Source of the DNA: Cyanobacteriota bacterium SRBZ.bins.94.201705
GTDB lineage: Bacteria; Cyanobacteriota; Cyanobacteriia; Cyanobacteriales; Cyanobacteriaceae
Assembly: GCA_030549855.1 (NCBI GenBank)
Contig: JAUQQP010000044.1
Coordinates: forward strand, 1 to 64,000
Direction: 5' to 3'
DNA length: 64,000 nucleotides
Both the position numbers and the translations under genes were made by a program. Positions 26,962 to 36,204 of this stretch are shown here, piece after piece (the stretch's first letter is position 1; each line of letters starts with the position of its first letter). Below the pieces are notes generated by a model. It was not told the origin of the DNA and made no database searches. It saw only the letters and a list, made by a program, of their open reading frames with translations.

Positions 26962-27807
26962 GTGCAAAACCAAAACGGTTCGGGTATTTTTAGCTTCTTC
27001 GGTGCTATTGTCGCCGCTTTGCTCCTGTTTTTGGGATTAAACTCCATTGTCATCATTAACCCCGGACAGGCTGGTGTTTTGAGTATCCTAGGTAAGGCCC
27101 AAGATGGCCCCCTGTTGGAAGGTTTGCATTTTAAACCCCCCTTCATCTCCTCTGTGGACATCTATGACGTTACTGTGCAAAAATTTGAAGTCTCCGCCCA
27201 AAGTTCCACTAGAGACTTACAGGAATTAAGTGCCACCTTTGCTATTAACTTCCGTCTTGATCCCCTTAAAGTGGTAGATATTAGACGCACTCAGGGGAGT
27301 CTCCAAAATATCGTCGCTAAAATCATTGCCCCCCAAACCCAAGAGTCTTTCAAAATAGCCGCCGCTAAGCGCACCGTAGAAGAGGCTATCACCCAACGGG
27401 CTGAGTTAAAAGAAGACTTTGATAATGCCCTCAACTCCCGGCTGGAAAAATATGGTATCATCGTCCTGGATACCAGTGTGGTAGACCTCAATTTCTCCCC
27501 GGAATTTGCTAAGGCCGTAGAAGAAAAACAAATAGCTGAACAACGGGCACAACGAGCAGTATACATAGCCCAAGAGGCTGAACAACAAGCCTTGGCCGAA
27601 ATCAACCGCGCTAAAGGTAAGGCAGAAGCCCAACGGCTACTGGCCGAAACCCTCAAAGCCGAAGGGGGAGAGTTGGTGCTGAAAAAGGAAGCTATCGAAG
27701 CCTGGAAAGAAGGTGGCGCCCAAATGCCCCAAGTCCTAGTTATCAACGGCAATAACGCCCCGGGTGGCCTCCCCTTCCTCTTCAACCTCAGTGATGTCCA
27801 AAAATAA
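26962..27807 (+). CDS. Prohibitin / SPFH-domain membrane protein
   Basis: From a GTG at 26962 with AAGGAGAGG just upstream, this is 281 residues. One N-terminal membrane segment (about 10-35) is followed by the SPFH/PHB domain (NPGQAGVLSILGKAQDGPLLEGLHF and LDTSVVDLNFSPEFAKAVEEKQIAEQRAQRA) and a long C-terminal coiled coil rich in Ala, Glu and Gln. Prohibitins form ring oligomers that organise membrane domains and modulate FtsH proteases. It ends four bases from the convergent ArsR gene. Confidence 0.94.
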   Translation: MQNQNGSGIFSFFGAIVAALLLFLGLNSIVIINPGQAGVLSILGKAQDGPLLEGLHFKPPFISSVDIYDVTVQKFEVSAQSSTRDLQELSATFAINFRLDPLKVVDIRRTQGSLQNIVAKIIAPQTQESFKIAAAKRTVEEAITQRAELKEDFDNALNSRLEKYGIIVLDTSVVDLNFSPEFAKAVEEKQIAEQRAQRAVYIAQEAEQQALAEINRAKGKAEAQRLLAETLKAEGGELVLKKEAIEAWKEGGAQMPQVLVINGNNAPGGLPFLFNLSDVQK

Positions 27808-27811
27808 CCCC

Positions 27812-28222
27812 CTAACTTTCTGTCTCGTCTAAATGCTCAGCTACTGCTGAATACAAGTCTAATACGTGATGATCCAACAGGCGGTAGTATACTCTCCTCC
27901 CCCTCTTCTCGTAAGCTACCAAACGCATGGCTTTTAGTGTCCTAAGTTGATGGGATACTGCTGACTCTGTCATGTCTAGTGTAGCGGCTAGGTCACATAC
28001 ACATAATTCCTGCTGTGCCAACACCGAAAGAATCCGCAGGCGATTACTATCCCCCAACAAACTAAAAAATTCTGCCATTCTTTGGGCTTTTTCTGGACTC
28101 AAAATCTCTCCCCGAAAAACCTCCACCTGATGTGGACTACAAGACATTAACTCCTGGCGAATAGGGGGATTGCCCGTTTTCATCCTCTCCTTTCCTTTTG
28201 TCTTTACTCCCTGTTTTTCCAT
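27812..28222 (-). CDS. ArsR/SmtB-family zinc-type metal sensor
   Basis: A 136-residue winged-helix repressor. Both SmtB-type metal sites are visible. The alpha-3N site has a Cys in the N-terminal MSCSPHQ plus Cys in ELCVCDLA, and the alpha-5 site DHHVLDLYSAVAEHLDE exactly matches D-x-H-x10-H-x2-E. This is the ligand set of ZiaR/SmtB (Zn or Cd sensing). An alternative start at 28183 has a good Shine-Dalgarno. It begins eight bases after uvrA on the same strand; no metallothionein or P-type ATPase gene is near. Confidence 0.93.
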   Translation of the reverse strand: MEKQGVKTKGKERMKTGNPPIRQELMSCSPHQVEVFRGEILSPEKAQRMAEFFSLLGDSNRLRILSVLAQQELCVCDLAATLDMTESAVSHQLRTLKAMRLVAYEKRGRRVYYRLLDHHVLDLYSAVAEHLDETES

Positions 28223-28229
28223 TATACCC

Positions 28230-31028
28230 TCATATTTGATTCAAATACTTCCTTAGATACCTGCCTGTATGTGACAAGGGATGTGCCGCTACCTCCTCCG
28301 GTGTCCCCACCGCTACAATCTCTCCCCCTCCATCCCCCCCCTCCAAGCCTAAGTCTATAATCCAATCAGCACACTTGATTACCTCCATATTGTGTTCGAT
28401 GACTACTATGGAATTCCCCTTGTCTGTCAGTTTCTGTAAGACATTTAACAGGTGATGGACGTCATACAAAGATAAACCAGTAGTGGGCTCGTCAATAAGA
28501 TATATAGTCTTACCAGTGGCGCGTCTTGACAATTCCGTGGCTAACTTCACCCTCTGGGCTTCCCCCCCAGAAAGAGTGGGCGCACTCTGCCCCAGTTTTA
28601 TATATCCTAACCCCACTGCCATCAACGTTTCCAACTTACTTACCGCCTTGGGCACATTCTCAAATACCTTCATGGCTTCCTCCACCGTCATCTCCAATAC
28701 CTCTGCTATACTATAACCTTTGTATTTTACTTGTAGGATTTCCTTACTATAACGAGTGCCCTTACAAACATCACACCGCACATAGACATCCGGCAGAAAA
28801 TTCATGGAAATAACATTAACCCCTTGTCCACCACAAGCCTCGCATCTGCCTCCCTTCACATTAAAGGAAAAATGCCCCGCTTTATATCCCCTCGCCCTAG
28901 CTGAAGGTGTCTCGGCAAACAATTCCCTAATCACGTCAAATACCCCTGTGTAGGTGGCGGGATTGGAGCGAGGCGTCCTACCAATAGGTGACTGGTCGAT
29001 TACAATCACCTTGTCTATCTCCTCTACCCCCTCTATGGCATCCATCCCCTTGGGAAAGGGCACCTTTTTGGTTAGATGATGCTGTAGGGCAGGATACAAT
29101 AACTCATTTACTAGGGTAGACTTGCCACTCCCCGATACCCCCGTTATACATACTAACTTGCCCAAGGGAATTTCTACATCTATGTTTTTCAGGTTGTGAC
29201 GATGACAGTTTCTCAAAATCAGTGATTTCCCATTGCCTTCCCTTCTTTTCTTGGGCACCTCTATTTTTCTTCTGCCAGACAAGTATGCCCCTGTTAAAGA
29301 CTCCTCACATGCCATTACCTCCTCTAAACTCCCCTCCACTACCACCCTACCACCATTTACCCCCGCCTTGGGCCCTATGTCTACTATATAATCTGCACTT
29401 CTTATTGTATCTTCGTCGTGCTCTACAACAATTACAGTATTGCCCAAATCCCTCAACTTCTTAAGAGTTGCCAACAGTCTGTCATTGTCTCTTTGGTGCA
29501 AGCCAATACTAGGCTCGTCTAATACATATAATACCCCCGTTAAGCCTGAACCTATTTGGGTAGCTAGTCTTATCCTTTGTGCCTCCCCCCCGGAAAGAGT
29601 CATGGCCGGCCTAGCTAAAGTAAGATAGTCTAAGCCTACATCTATCAGAAACTGCAGTCGGCTTTTAATCTCCCTCAATGCCAATTCCCCTATCTGCCTC
29701 TGCCGGGGGGTTAATTGTAGGTTTTCTATCCTTCTCAAACACTCCCTTATGGTAACCTCTGTTAACTGGTCAATGGTGTACTGTCCCAACTTAACCGCTA
29801 ATGCCGCCGGTTTTAGTCTTTTACCTCCACACACCTCACAAGTCTTGTATTCTAAATACTGCTCCAGCTTCTGTTTAATAATCTCAGAATTGGTCTCCTT
29901 ATAGGTTTTCTCTAACAGGGGAATCACCCCAGGATAGTAGCCATACTGCAGTTTTTGTATATCCTTGTCCCCATACAGGATAATATGTTGTTGTTCTGCT
30001 GTTAAACTACCCCAAGGCTGATATAGATCAATCTTATACTCCCTGGCCAAATACTCCAAAAAGGAAAGATAATACTCATTGTCCCCTTTTTCCGTCCAGG
30101 GAACTATAGCATACTTGACGGGCGCCTGAGGGTCTGGTACAATCCTCTCGGGGGAGAATTGTCTAAAACTGCCCAACCCATGACAGTGACTACAAGCACC
30201 ATAGGGGGAGTTAAAGGAAAACAGTCGTGGCGATAACTCCTCCATCACCGCACCGTGAATGGGGCAAGCAAATCTCTCCGAAAAAATTATCTCCTCCCCT
30301 TCCCCCTCATCCCCCACTATTTCCGCTATGGCTACCCCCTCCCCCAACTTTAAACAGGTTGTCAGAGAGTCTACTATCCTCTCCCCAATACCCTCCTTGA
30401 TTATTAACCTGTCTACCACTACACTAATGTCATGTTTCTGTTGGCTGTTCAACCTAATGTCCTCATCTAAATCCCTAATTTGACCATCTATCTTTACTCT
30501 CACAAACCCCTGTGCCCTTAAACTGGATAACAATTGTTGGTGATGCCCCTTTTTCCCCCTCACTACCGGCGCCAACAGATGAATCCTCGTCTTCTCAGGC
30601 AAATTCAACAACTTCTCACACATCTGATCCACCGTCTCCGGCTGGATCGACCTGCCACAAATTGGACAAAATGGCTCCCCTGCCCTACCATATAATAAAC
30701 GAAGATAATCGTAAATTTCCGTTACCGTCCCCACCGTTGAACGGGGATTATGAGAAGTGGACTTCTGGTCAATGGAAATGGCCGGCGATAACCCCTCTAT
30801 ACTGTCCACATCCGGCTTCTCCCACTGTCCCAAAAATTGACGGGCATAGGCACTTAAAGACTCTACATATCTCCTTTGCCCCTCTGCAAATATGGTGTCA
30901 AACGCCAACGACGACTTTCCACTCCCCGATACCCCCGTAAATACTATCAGCTTGTTTTTCGGCAACTGTAAGTCTATATTCTTTAAATTGTGTTGTCTGG
31001 CACCCCTTATTACTATCTTCGACTCCAT
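28230..31028 (-). CDS. uvrA: Excinuclease ABC subunit A
   Basis: This 932-residue protein is the damage-recognition ATPase of nucleotide excision repair, acting with UvrB. It has two ABC modules: Walker A GVSGSGKSSLAFD and GVSGSGKSTLVNE, and signatures LSGGEAQRI and LSGGEAQRV. The zinc modules CPICGR, CEVCGGKR and CEACGGQG are present. The start ATG at 31028 (MESKIVIRGARQHNLK) has a GGGAGGAG ribosome-binding site; an upstream in-frame start is less likely. It is followed directly by the SmtB-type sensor, probably in one transcript. Confidence 0.98.
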   Translation of the reverse strand: MESKIVIRGARQHNLKNIDLQLPKNKLIVFTGVSGSGKSSLAFDTIFAEGQRRYVESLSAYARQFLGQWEKPDVDSIEGLSPAISIDQKSTSHNPRSTVGTVTEIYDYLRLLYGRAGEPFCPICGRSIQPETVDQMCEKLLNLPEKTRIHLLAPVVRGKKGHHQQLLSSLRAQGFVRVKIDGQIRDLDEDIRLNSQQKHDISVVVDRLIIKEGIGERIVDSLTTCLKLGEGVAIAEIVGDEGEGEEIIFSERFACPIHGAVMEELSPRLFSFNSPYGACSHCHGLGSFRQFSPERIVPDPQAPVKYAIVPWTEKGDNEYYLSFLEYLAREYKIDLYQPWGSLTAEQQHIILYGDKDIQKLQYGYYPGVIPLLEKTYKETNSEIIKQKLEQYLEYKTCEVCGGKRLKPAALAVKLGQYTIDQLTEVTIRECLRRIENLQLTPRQRQIGELALREIKSRLQFLIDVGLDYLTLARPAMTLSGGEAQRIRLATQIGSGLTGVLYVLDEPSIGLHQRDNDRLLATLKKLRDLGNTVIVVEHDEDTIRSADYIVDIGPKAGVNGGRVVVEGSLEEVMACEESLTGAYLSGRRKIEVPKKRREGNGKSLILRNCHRHNLKNIDVEIPLGKLVCITGVSGSGKSTLVNELLYPALQHHLTKKVPFPKGMDAIEGVEEIDKVIVIDQSPIGRTPRSNPATYTGVFDVIRELFAETPSARARGYKAGHFSFNVKGGRCEACGGQGVNVISMNFLPDVYVRCDVCKGTRYSKEILQVKYKGYSIAEVLEMTVEEAMKVFENVPKAVSKLETLMAVGLGYIKLGQSAPTLSGGEAQRVKLATELSRRATGKTIYLIDEPTTGLSLYDVHHLLNVLQKLTDKGNSIVVIEHNMEVIKCADWIIDLGLEGGDGGGEIVAVGTPEEVAAHPLSHTGRYLRKYLNQI

Positions 31029-31207
31029 ACTCTCCTCCCTTAAAAAGACGCAAGCCGCCCCTCCCAACCTCCACGGGTTAAGAAAGGACGGCTATGACCC
31101 ATGCTATTATTATAACCCAAAAAAAAAGAAAATGTCAAGGGACTGGGCAAAAAAAATCACCATGGGATACAATAGTGCAAATATAGCAATGTAGGCAAGA
31201 CCGAGCC

Positions 31208-32863
31208 TTGAATCAGAATTGCCTCACCCACCAACAATTTGATGTAATTATAGTGGGCTCAGGGGCGGCAGGTTTGTATTCGGCCCTATGTGTGCCCCAG
31301 AAATATAGTATTGCCTTGGTAACCAAAGATAAACTGAAAAGAGGGGCAAGTAACTGGGCGCAAGGGGGCATCGCCGCCGCTATCCACCCCCAAGATTCCC
31401 CCCAACTCCACCTCCAGGATACCCTCAAGGCAGGTGCTGGCCTGTGTGATGAAGAAGCAGTAAAATATCTGGTGGAAAACGCCGTAGCCTCCATCCACTC
31501 CCTCCTGGCTTTGGGGGTAGAATTTGACCGTCAAAACGGCAATCTGGCTACTACCCTGGAAGCCGCCCACTCCTTCCCCAGGGTGCTTCATGCGGCTGAC
31601 ACCACTGGCAAGGCTATCGTTTCCATCTTGAGACAAAAAGTCCTAGAAAGCCCCAATATACAAGTATACGAGCAGGCCTATGCCCTGAGCCTTTGGACAG
31701 AAGACAATCAGTGCAAAGGCATCTGTCTCTTGTTTGAAAACCAAGTCTACTGGCTGGCGGCAAGGGCAGTCATTCTCGCTACCGGTGGCGGTGGACAGGT
31801 TTTCGCCCATACTACCAACCCGGAAGTGAGTACTGGCGATGGTGTCGCCCTGGCTTGGCGTAGGGGTGCTGTACTACGGGACTTGGAGTTCTTTCAATTC
31901 CACCCCACCGCCTTGAATCTGCCACCGGCGCCTCGTTTCCTCATCAGTGAGGCAGTGAGGGGAGAAGGGGCATATATTATAGATGAAAGTGGCCGACGTT
32001 TCCTCTTTGACTACCATCCCCAGGGAGAATTAGCCCCACGAGATGTAGTTAGTCGTGCTATATATCTTCACCTGCAAAAAACTAGCCCTGACCCCGCCCA
32101 TGCTAAAGTATATCTAGATTTGCGCCATCTTGACCGTCAACGGATAGAATACCGTTTCCCCAATATCATCCAAAAATGTCAACAGTGGGGCGTGGATTTG
32201 TTTGCCCAGCCTATCCCCGTATCCCCCGCCGCCCATTATTGGATGGGTGGTGTTATGGTGGGGCTCGACAATAAAACTACCCTAGAGAGATTATATGCCA
32301 TTGGCGAGGTGGCTAGCACTGGTGTCCATGGTGCCAATCGTCTCGCCAGTAATTCTCTACTGGAGTGTATTGTCTTTGCCGAGGGTTTCCGCTGTCTTTC
32401 CCTCCACTCCTTCTCTCCCCCAACTCCCCCCACTGCCGTTAAACCCCTCCCAGACGACTGGCAACAGGAAATGCCCCTAATTTCCCACATTAGAAAAAAT
32501 CTACCAGTTACCATGTGGGAAGGGGCCGGTATTTGTCGCACCCAGGAGGGATTGGAAAAAGCCTTGACTAAAATCTATAGCTGGCAAGAGGAATTGGCAC
32601 AACTTTCTATCTGTCAGTTTATCTACAGTCTCTCCCCCTCCTGCAATTATCAACTCCTATCCCCCCTGGCGCAATCTCACCTTAAACTAGCCGCCGAAAC
32701 TCTCAATCTAGTAGACATAGGCTACCTCATTGTCAAAAGTGCCCTTTTTCGCACAGAAAGTCGCGGTGGCCATTTTCGTCTCGACTATCCTCACCCCGAC
32801 TCCTCTTGGCAAACCCACACCCTCATCCAAGACAATAAGTGGTATAAGCAGGAAAAACCCTAG
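31208..32863 (+). CDS. nadB: L-aspartate oxidase
   Basis: First step of de novo NAD synthesis: a flavoenzyme that oxidises aspartate to iminoaspartate for NadA. The 551-residue protein has an FAD Rossmann motif (VDVIIVGSGAAGLYSA-like), SNWAQGGIAAA, GGGGQVFAHTTNP, LEFFQFHPTAL, APRDVVSRAI, and GEVASTGVHGANRLASNSLLE, the fumarate reductase/NadB hallmark. The start is TTG at 31208, since no ATG precedes the Rossmann fold. It is divergent from uvrA with about 180 bases between. Confidence 0.95.
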   Translation: MNQNCLTHQQFDVIIVGSGAAGLYSALCVPQKYSIALVTKDKLKRGASNWAQGGIAAAIHPQDSPQLHLQDTLKAGAGLCDEEAVKYLVENAVASIHSLLALGVEFDRQNGNLATTLEAAHSFPRVLHAADTTGKAIVSILRQKVLESPNIQVYEQAYALSLWTEDNQCKGICLLFENQVYWLAARAVILATGGGGQVFAHTTNPEVSTGDGVALAWRRGAVLRDLEFFQFHPTALNLPPAPRFLISEAVRGEGAYIIDESGRRFLFDYHPQGELAPRDVVSRAIYLHLQKTSPDPAHAKVYLDLRHLDRQRIEYRFPNIIQKCQQWGVDLFAQPIPVSPAAHYWMGGVMVGLDNKTTLERLYAIGEVASTGVHGANRLASNSLLECIVFAEGFRCLSLHSFSPPTPPTAVKPLPDDWQQEMPLISHIRKNLPVTMWEGAGICRTQEGLEKALTKIYSWQEELAQLSICQFIYSLSPSCNYQLLSPLAQSHLKLAAETLNLVDIGYLIVKSALFRTESRGGHFRLDYPHPDSSWQTHTLIQDNKWYKQEKP

Positions 32864-32934
32864 TCGCCCCCATTCCCTGCTACACTGTTTTTGTCTGTTT
32901 CTCCCCTTATTGTCTCTCTATTGTCTCTCCCACT

Positions 32935-34674
32935 ATGCAACCCTTCGACTATACCACCCTCAAGGCTGTTTGTTATTCCCTCCAACAAGAATACATCCCC
33001 TCTAGACTAGAACAAGTTTATCAGATAGACCCCTATACCCTTACTCTCTGTTTAAGAAGTGTAAAGAAAAAATCTTGGTTGACAATCTCTTGGCATCCCA
33101 ACGCCGCTAGAATCTGCATCGGCAACCCACCACCCCGTATTAAAGATACCTTCACCCTTAGTGAACAGTTAAGACATCTTATCAACGGTTATGCCCTAAT
33201 TGCCATAAATATTGTCTCCCCCTGGGAAAGGGTAGTAGACTTCCAATTTGCTAAACGCCCCGGTGAATCCCCCCTTGTTCATTTATATGTGGAAATAATG
33301 GGCAAATATAGTAATCTCATCCTCACCAACGCCGATAATCAAATTATCACCCTTGCTAAACAAATAACCGCCGAAAAATCTTCCCTTCGCCTCCTTCAAA
33401 CTAGTGGCATTTATCAACTCCCTCCTCCCCTTACCGCTGACATCCCACACCTAGAAGAATCCTTTGAAAAGTGGCAGGCTAAAGTCAATTTAATTCCTGG
33501 TAAAATCCAACAACAATTAGTTAAAACCTATCGAGGTGTCAGTCCTAGTCTTGCCCGTTATCTCCTCCAAAAGGCTAATATCTCTCCGGATAAAATTAAC
33601 CAAGATTTGACCATTGACGAGTGGAAAAATCTTTATATTCAATGGCAAAATTGGCTTTATCGCCTGGAAAATAACCTTTTCTCCCCTTCCTTACTCCCAG
33701 AAGGTTACACTGTTATTGCTGACGAAAAAAACTCATCCCTTCCCCAGATACACCAGGTTATTAATCAGTACTACTCCCGGCTGATTATACAAGAAAACTT
33801 CGCCAATTTGAAACAACAGCTCCAAAATAGAATAAAAAATTTACTCAAGAAACTTTACCAGAAAAAAGAAGGCTATCTGGCAAAAATCCAAGAATCAGAC
33901 CACTGCGAAATCTACAAAAACCAAGCAGACTTACTAATGGCAAATATTCATCTGTGGCAGCCGGGAATGAAAGAAATTGTCCTCCAAGATTTCCTCACCA
34001 ATAAACCAGTCAAGATTCCCCTCTCTCCCGAGAAAAATATCATCCAAAATGCCCAAAGTCTATACAAACAACACCAAAAACTCAAAAGGGCTAAACAGGC
34101 AGTTCAACCTTTACTACAGTCTACAATAGAAGAAATTAATTACCTGGAACAAATCCTCACCAATATCAACCAACTAGAATACGAAGATGAACAGGATTAT
34201 ACCAGTCTTGAGGAAATAAAACTAGAACTGATAAACCAAAAATACCTGGAAGACAACCAATCCCGGATAACCCTCCGACAAGACAAACAATCCCAGCCTC
34301 GCAAATATTATACCCCCTCCGGCAAAGAAGTACTAGTGGGACGCAACAACCGCCAAAATGATATTCTCACCTTCCGTATAGCCACCGACTACGATTTGTG
34401 GTTTCACGCTCAATTCCTTCCCGGCAGTCATGTGTTACTGCGTTTAAATCCAGGGGAGATACCGGAAGAGGAAGACTTACAATTTGTGGCCAACCTAGCC
34501 GCCTATTATAGCCAAGGGAGGGAAAGTGAACAAGTGCCTGTAGTTTACACCCACCCTAGCTGTGTATACAAACCAAAAGGCGCAAAACCAGGCATGGTAG
34601 TCTATCGCAAAGAAAAGGTTATTTGGGGTAACCCCCTGGCTGTAAACTTAGGTGACAAACACCATAACCACTAG
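32935..34674 (+). CDS. rqcH: NFACT-family ribosome quality-control factor (RqcH/Rqc2)
   Basis: A 579-residue protein. The order is NFACT-N (MQPFDYTTLKAVCYSL to about 200), HhH/M domain, long coiled coil (about 270-440), and NFACT-R (RKYYTPSGKEVLVGRNNRQND, then DLWFHAQFLPGSHVLL). Bacterial RqcH binds stalled 50S-peptidyl-tRNA and recruits Ala-tRNA to add C-terminal alanine tails that mark the chain for degradation. Older annotation calls such genes fibronectin-binding protein A. The start is the ATG at 32935. Confidence 0.93.
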   Translation: MQPFDYTTLKAVCYSLQQEYIPSRLEQVYQIDPYTLTLCLRSVKKKSWLTISWHPNAARICIGNPPPRIKDTFTLSEQLRHLINGYALIAINIVSPWERVVDFQFAKRPGESPLVHLYVEIMGKYSNLILTNADNQIITLAKQITAEKSSLRLLQTSGIYQLPPPLTADIPHLEESFEKWQAKVNLIPGKIQQQLVKTYRGVSPSLARYLLQKANISPDKINQDLTIDEWKNLYIQWQNWLYRLENNLFSPSLLPEGYTVIADEKNSSLPQIHQVINQYYSRLIIQENFANLKQQLQNRIKNLLKKLYQKKEGYLAKIQESDHCEIYKNQADLLMANIHLWQPGMKEIVLQDFLTNKPVKIPLSPEKNIIQNAQSLYKQHQKLKRAKQAVQPLLQSTIEEINYLEQILTNINQLEYEDEQDYTSLEEIKLELINQKYLEDNQSRITLRQDKQSQPRKYYTPSGKEVLVGRNNRQNDILTFRIATDYDLWFHAQFLPGSHVLLRLNPGEIPEEEDLQFVANLAAYYSQGRESEQVPVVYTHPSCVYKPKGAKPGMVVYRKEKVIWGNPLAVNLGDKHHNH

Positions 34675-34799
34675 AAATCTACGCTAACATGGAGTTAGTT
34701 TAAACTGGAAGGCTCCTTTCTTTTATTATCCACAATTCCCCTTGTTTATTCTATTTTTTATTACTAGTTAATAGTTACTGTTTTTCTATATTTACTACT

Positions 34800-35987
34800 A
34801 TGAATAACACCTCTCAACCCCGGAGTACCCTTGCTATTCGCCCAATACAGTATCGGGATTTAAACCCTGTTGCCTCTCTCTTAACTGCCCATTTGGCAGA
34901 GGAATATGACCCCCGCAAATATAATTTACTAAAAAAAATAGAACAATACCATAGCTGTTACGGATTGTTACAACTGACCAGAATCATCCCCTGGTTGGAA
35001 GACAAAGACTTTCACGTGTATGTAGCAGAAAAGGATGGACAAATTCAGGGTTTAATTCAAGTAGCTCCGATAAACTACAGCAGAAGTACATGGAAAGTAG
35101 AACAGGTGGTGATAAACAGGAAAACCCCCCTCAATCATATTCTAATAGGCAGTTGTAGTGTGGGCTCTCAGTTGTTAAGATACTGTTTTGAGAAGATTTG
35201 GGAAGCCCGCACCTGGATAATAGAGGTAGACATAAACGAGAAGAATAGAATAGGACTGTATCGAGAAAATGGTTTTCAGCCTCTGGCACAAATCACCTAT
35301 TGGGAATGCGATAGCCAGCTGTTAAAAAGACTAGCACAACAGGAGCCCAATCTGCCCAATCTCCTTCCAGTTAGCAACGCTGATGCCAAGTTGATATACC
35401 AACTGGATTGTGTTTCCCTGCCACCCATGCTGAGACAGGTTTTTGATCGTCACATCGAAGACTTCAAGAAGAGTTTTTGGCAGTATCTCACAGAAAAAAT
35501 AGGAGGGTGGCTAAACCAGACAGATAACGTGAGTGCTTACGTATTTGAGCCCCAGAGAAAGGCGGCTATTGGTCATTTTCAGCTTAAAATCTGCAAAAAT
35601 GGCCGTCAACCACACCAAGCCCAATTAATTGTCCATCCCGCCTACACTTGGTTATACCCAAAACTGTTAACCCAAATGGCCATCTTGGTAGCTAAATTTC
35701 CCTCCCAATCTCTCTTACTCTCCTCCGCAGACTACCAGACGGAAAGGGAAGAGTTTTTGGAAAAAATGAGTGCCCAACGGAAACAACACAATTTACTCAT
35801 GTCGCGTTCCGTGTGGCACAAGCTCAGAGAAACAAGAGCCCATGACTTTAGTTTATCAGAAGTGCTCAGTGGTCTCAAGCCTGTCCAAAATCCCATTCCC
35901 ACTCCCTGGGGCAAGTCTCACTGGGAAAAGGCTAATCCTTCAGATGCCAAAACCCCTCCGGAGGATGACAACAACAGTACTGTCTAA
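34800..35987 (+). CDS. GNAT-family N-acetyltransferase with extended C-terminus
   Basis: A 395-residue protein. Residues about 10-170 are a GNAT domain. It has a typical start (LAIRPIQYRDLNPVASLL), a beta4-alpha3 region (VGSQLLRYCFEKI) and the motif ending (DINEKNRIGLYRENGFQPL). Residues 200-345 may form a second, degenerate GNAT-like fold (QTDNVSAYVFEPQRKAAIGHFQ). The tail is Pro/Asp-rich. Acceptor substrate unknown. It is monocistronic, with 125 AT-rich bases upstream. Confidence 0.85.
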   Translation: MNNTSQPRSTLAIRPIQYRDLNPVASLLTAHLAEEYDPRKYNLLKKIEQYHSCYGLLQLTRIIPWLEDKDFHVYVAEKDGQIQGLIQVAPINYSRSTWKVEQVVINRKTPLNHILIGSCSVGSQLLRYCFEKIWEARTWIIEVDINEKNRIGLYRENGFQPLAQITYWECDSQLLKRLAQQEPNLPNLLPVSNADAKLIYQLDCVSLPPMLRQVFDRHIEDFKKSFWQYLTEKIGGWLNQTDNVSAYVFEPQRKAAIGHFQLKICKNGRQPHQAQLIVHPAYTWLYPKLLTQMAILVAKFPSQSLLLSSADYQTEREEFLEKMSAQRKQHNLLMSRSVWHKLRETRAHDFSLSEVLSGLKPVQNPIPTPWGKSHWEKANPSDAKTPPEDDNNSTV

Positions 35988-36204
35988 ATAATATCATCTA
36001 ATGGGCACAAAGTTGAAATTTGGTAACATTCACCCCCGGTGTTAAAGGGCGCGGGGAGGGGTAGCCACCCACTGGGTGTATTGTCTGGGTTTGTTTTAGC
36101 AGAATGGAAACCACAGGGACTGCCTTTGACAAATTTGATGGGGATGTGGTGCCCAAAGGGGGGGAAGAAGGAATTGGAGTGAAAATGGTTTCCCCCCTCA
36201 AGGG

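Noticed and set aside
35988-36204. Short frames in the GNAT-ndhF gap (plus and minus)
   Set aside because: They are low-complexity Gly/Pro frames in a GC-richer patch without start signals or familiar motifs.
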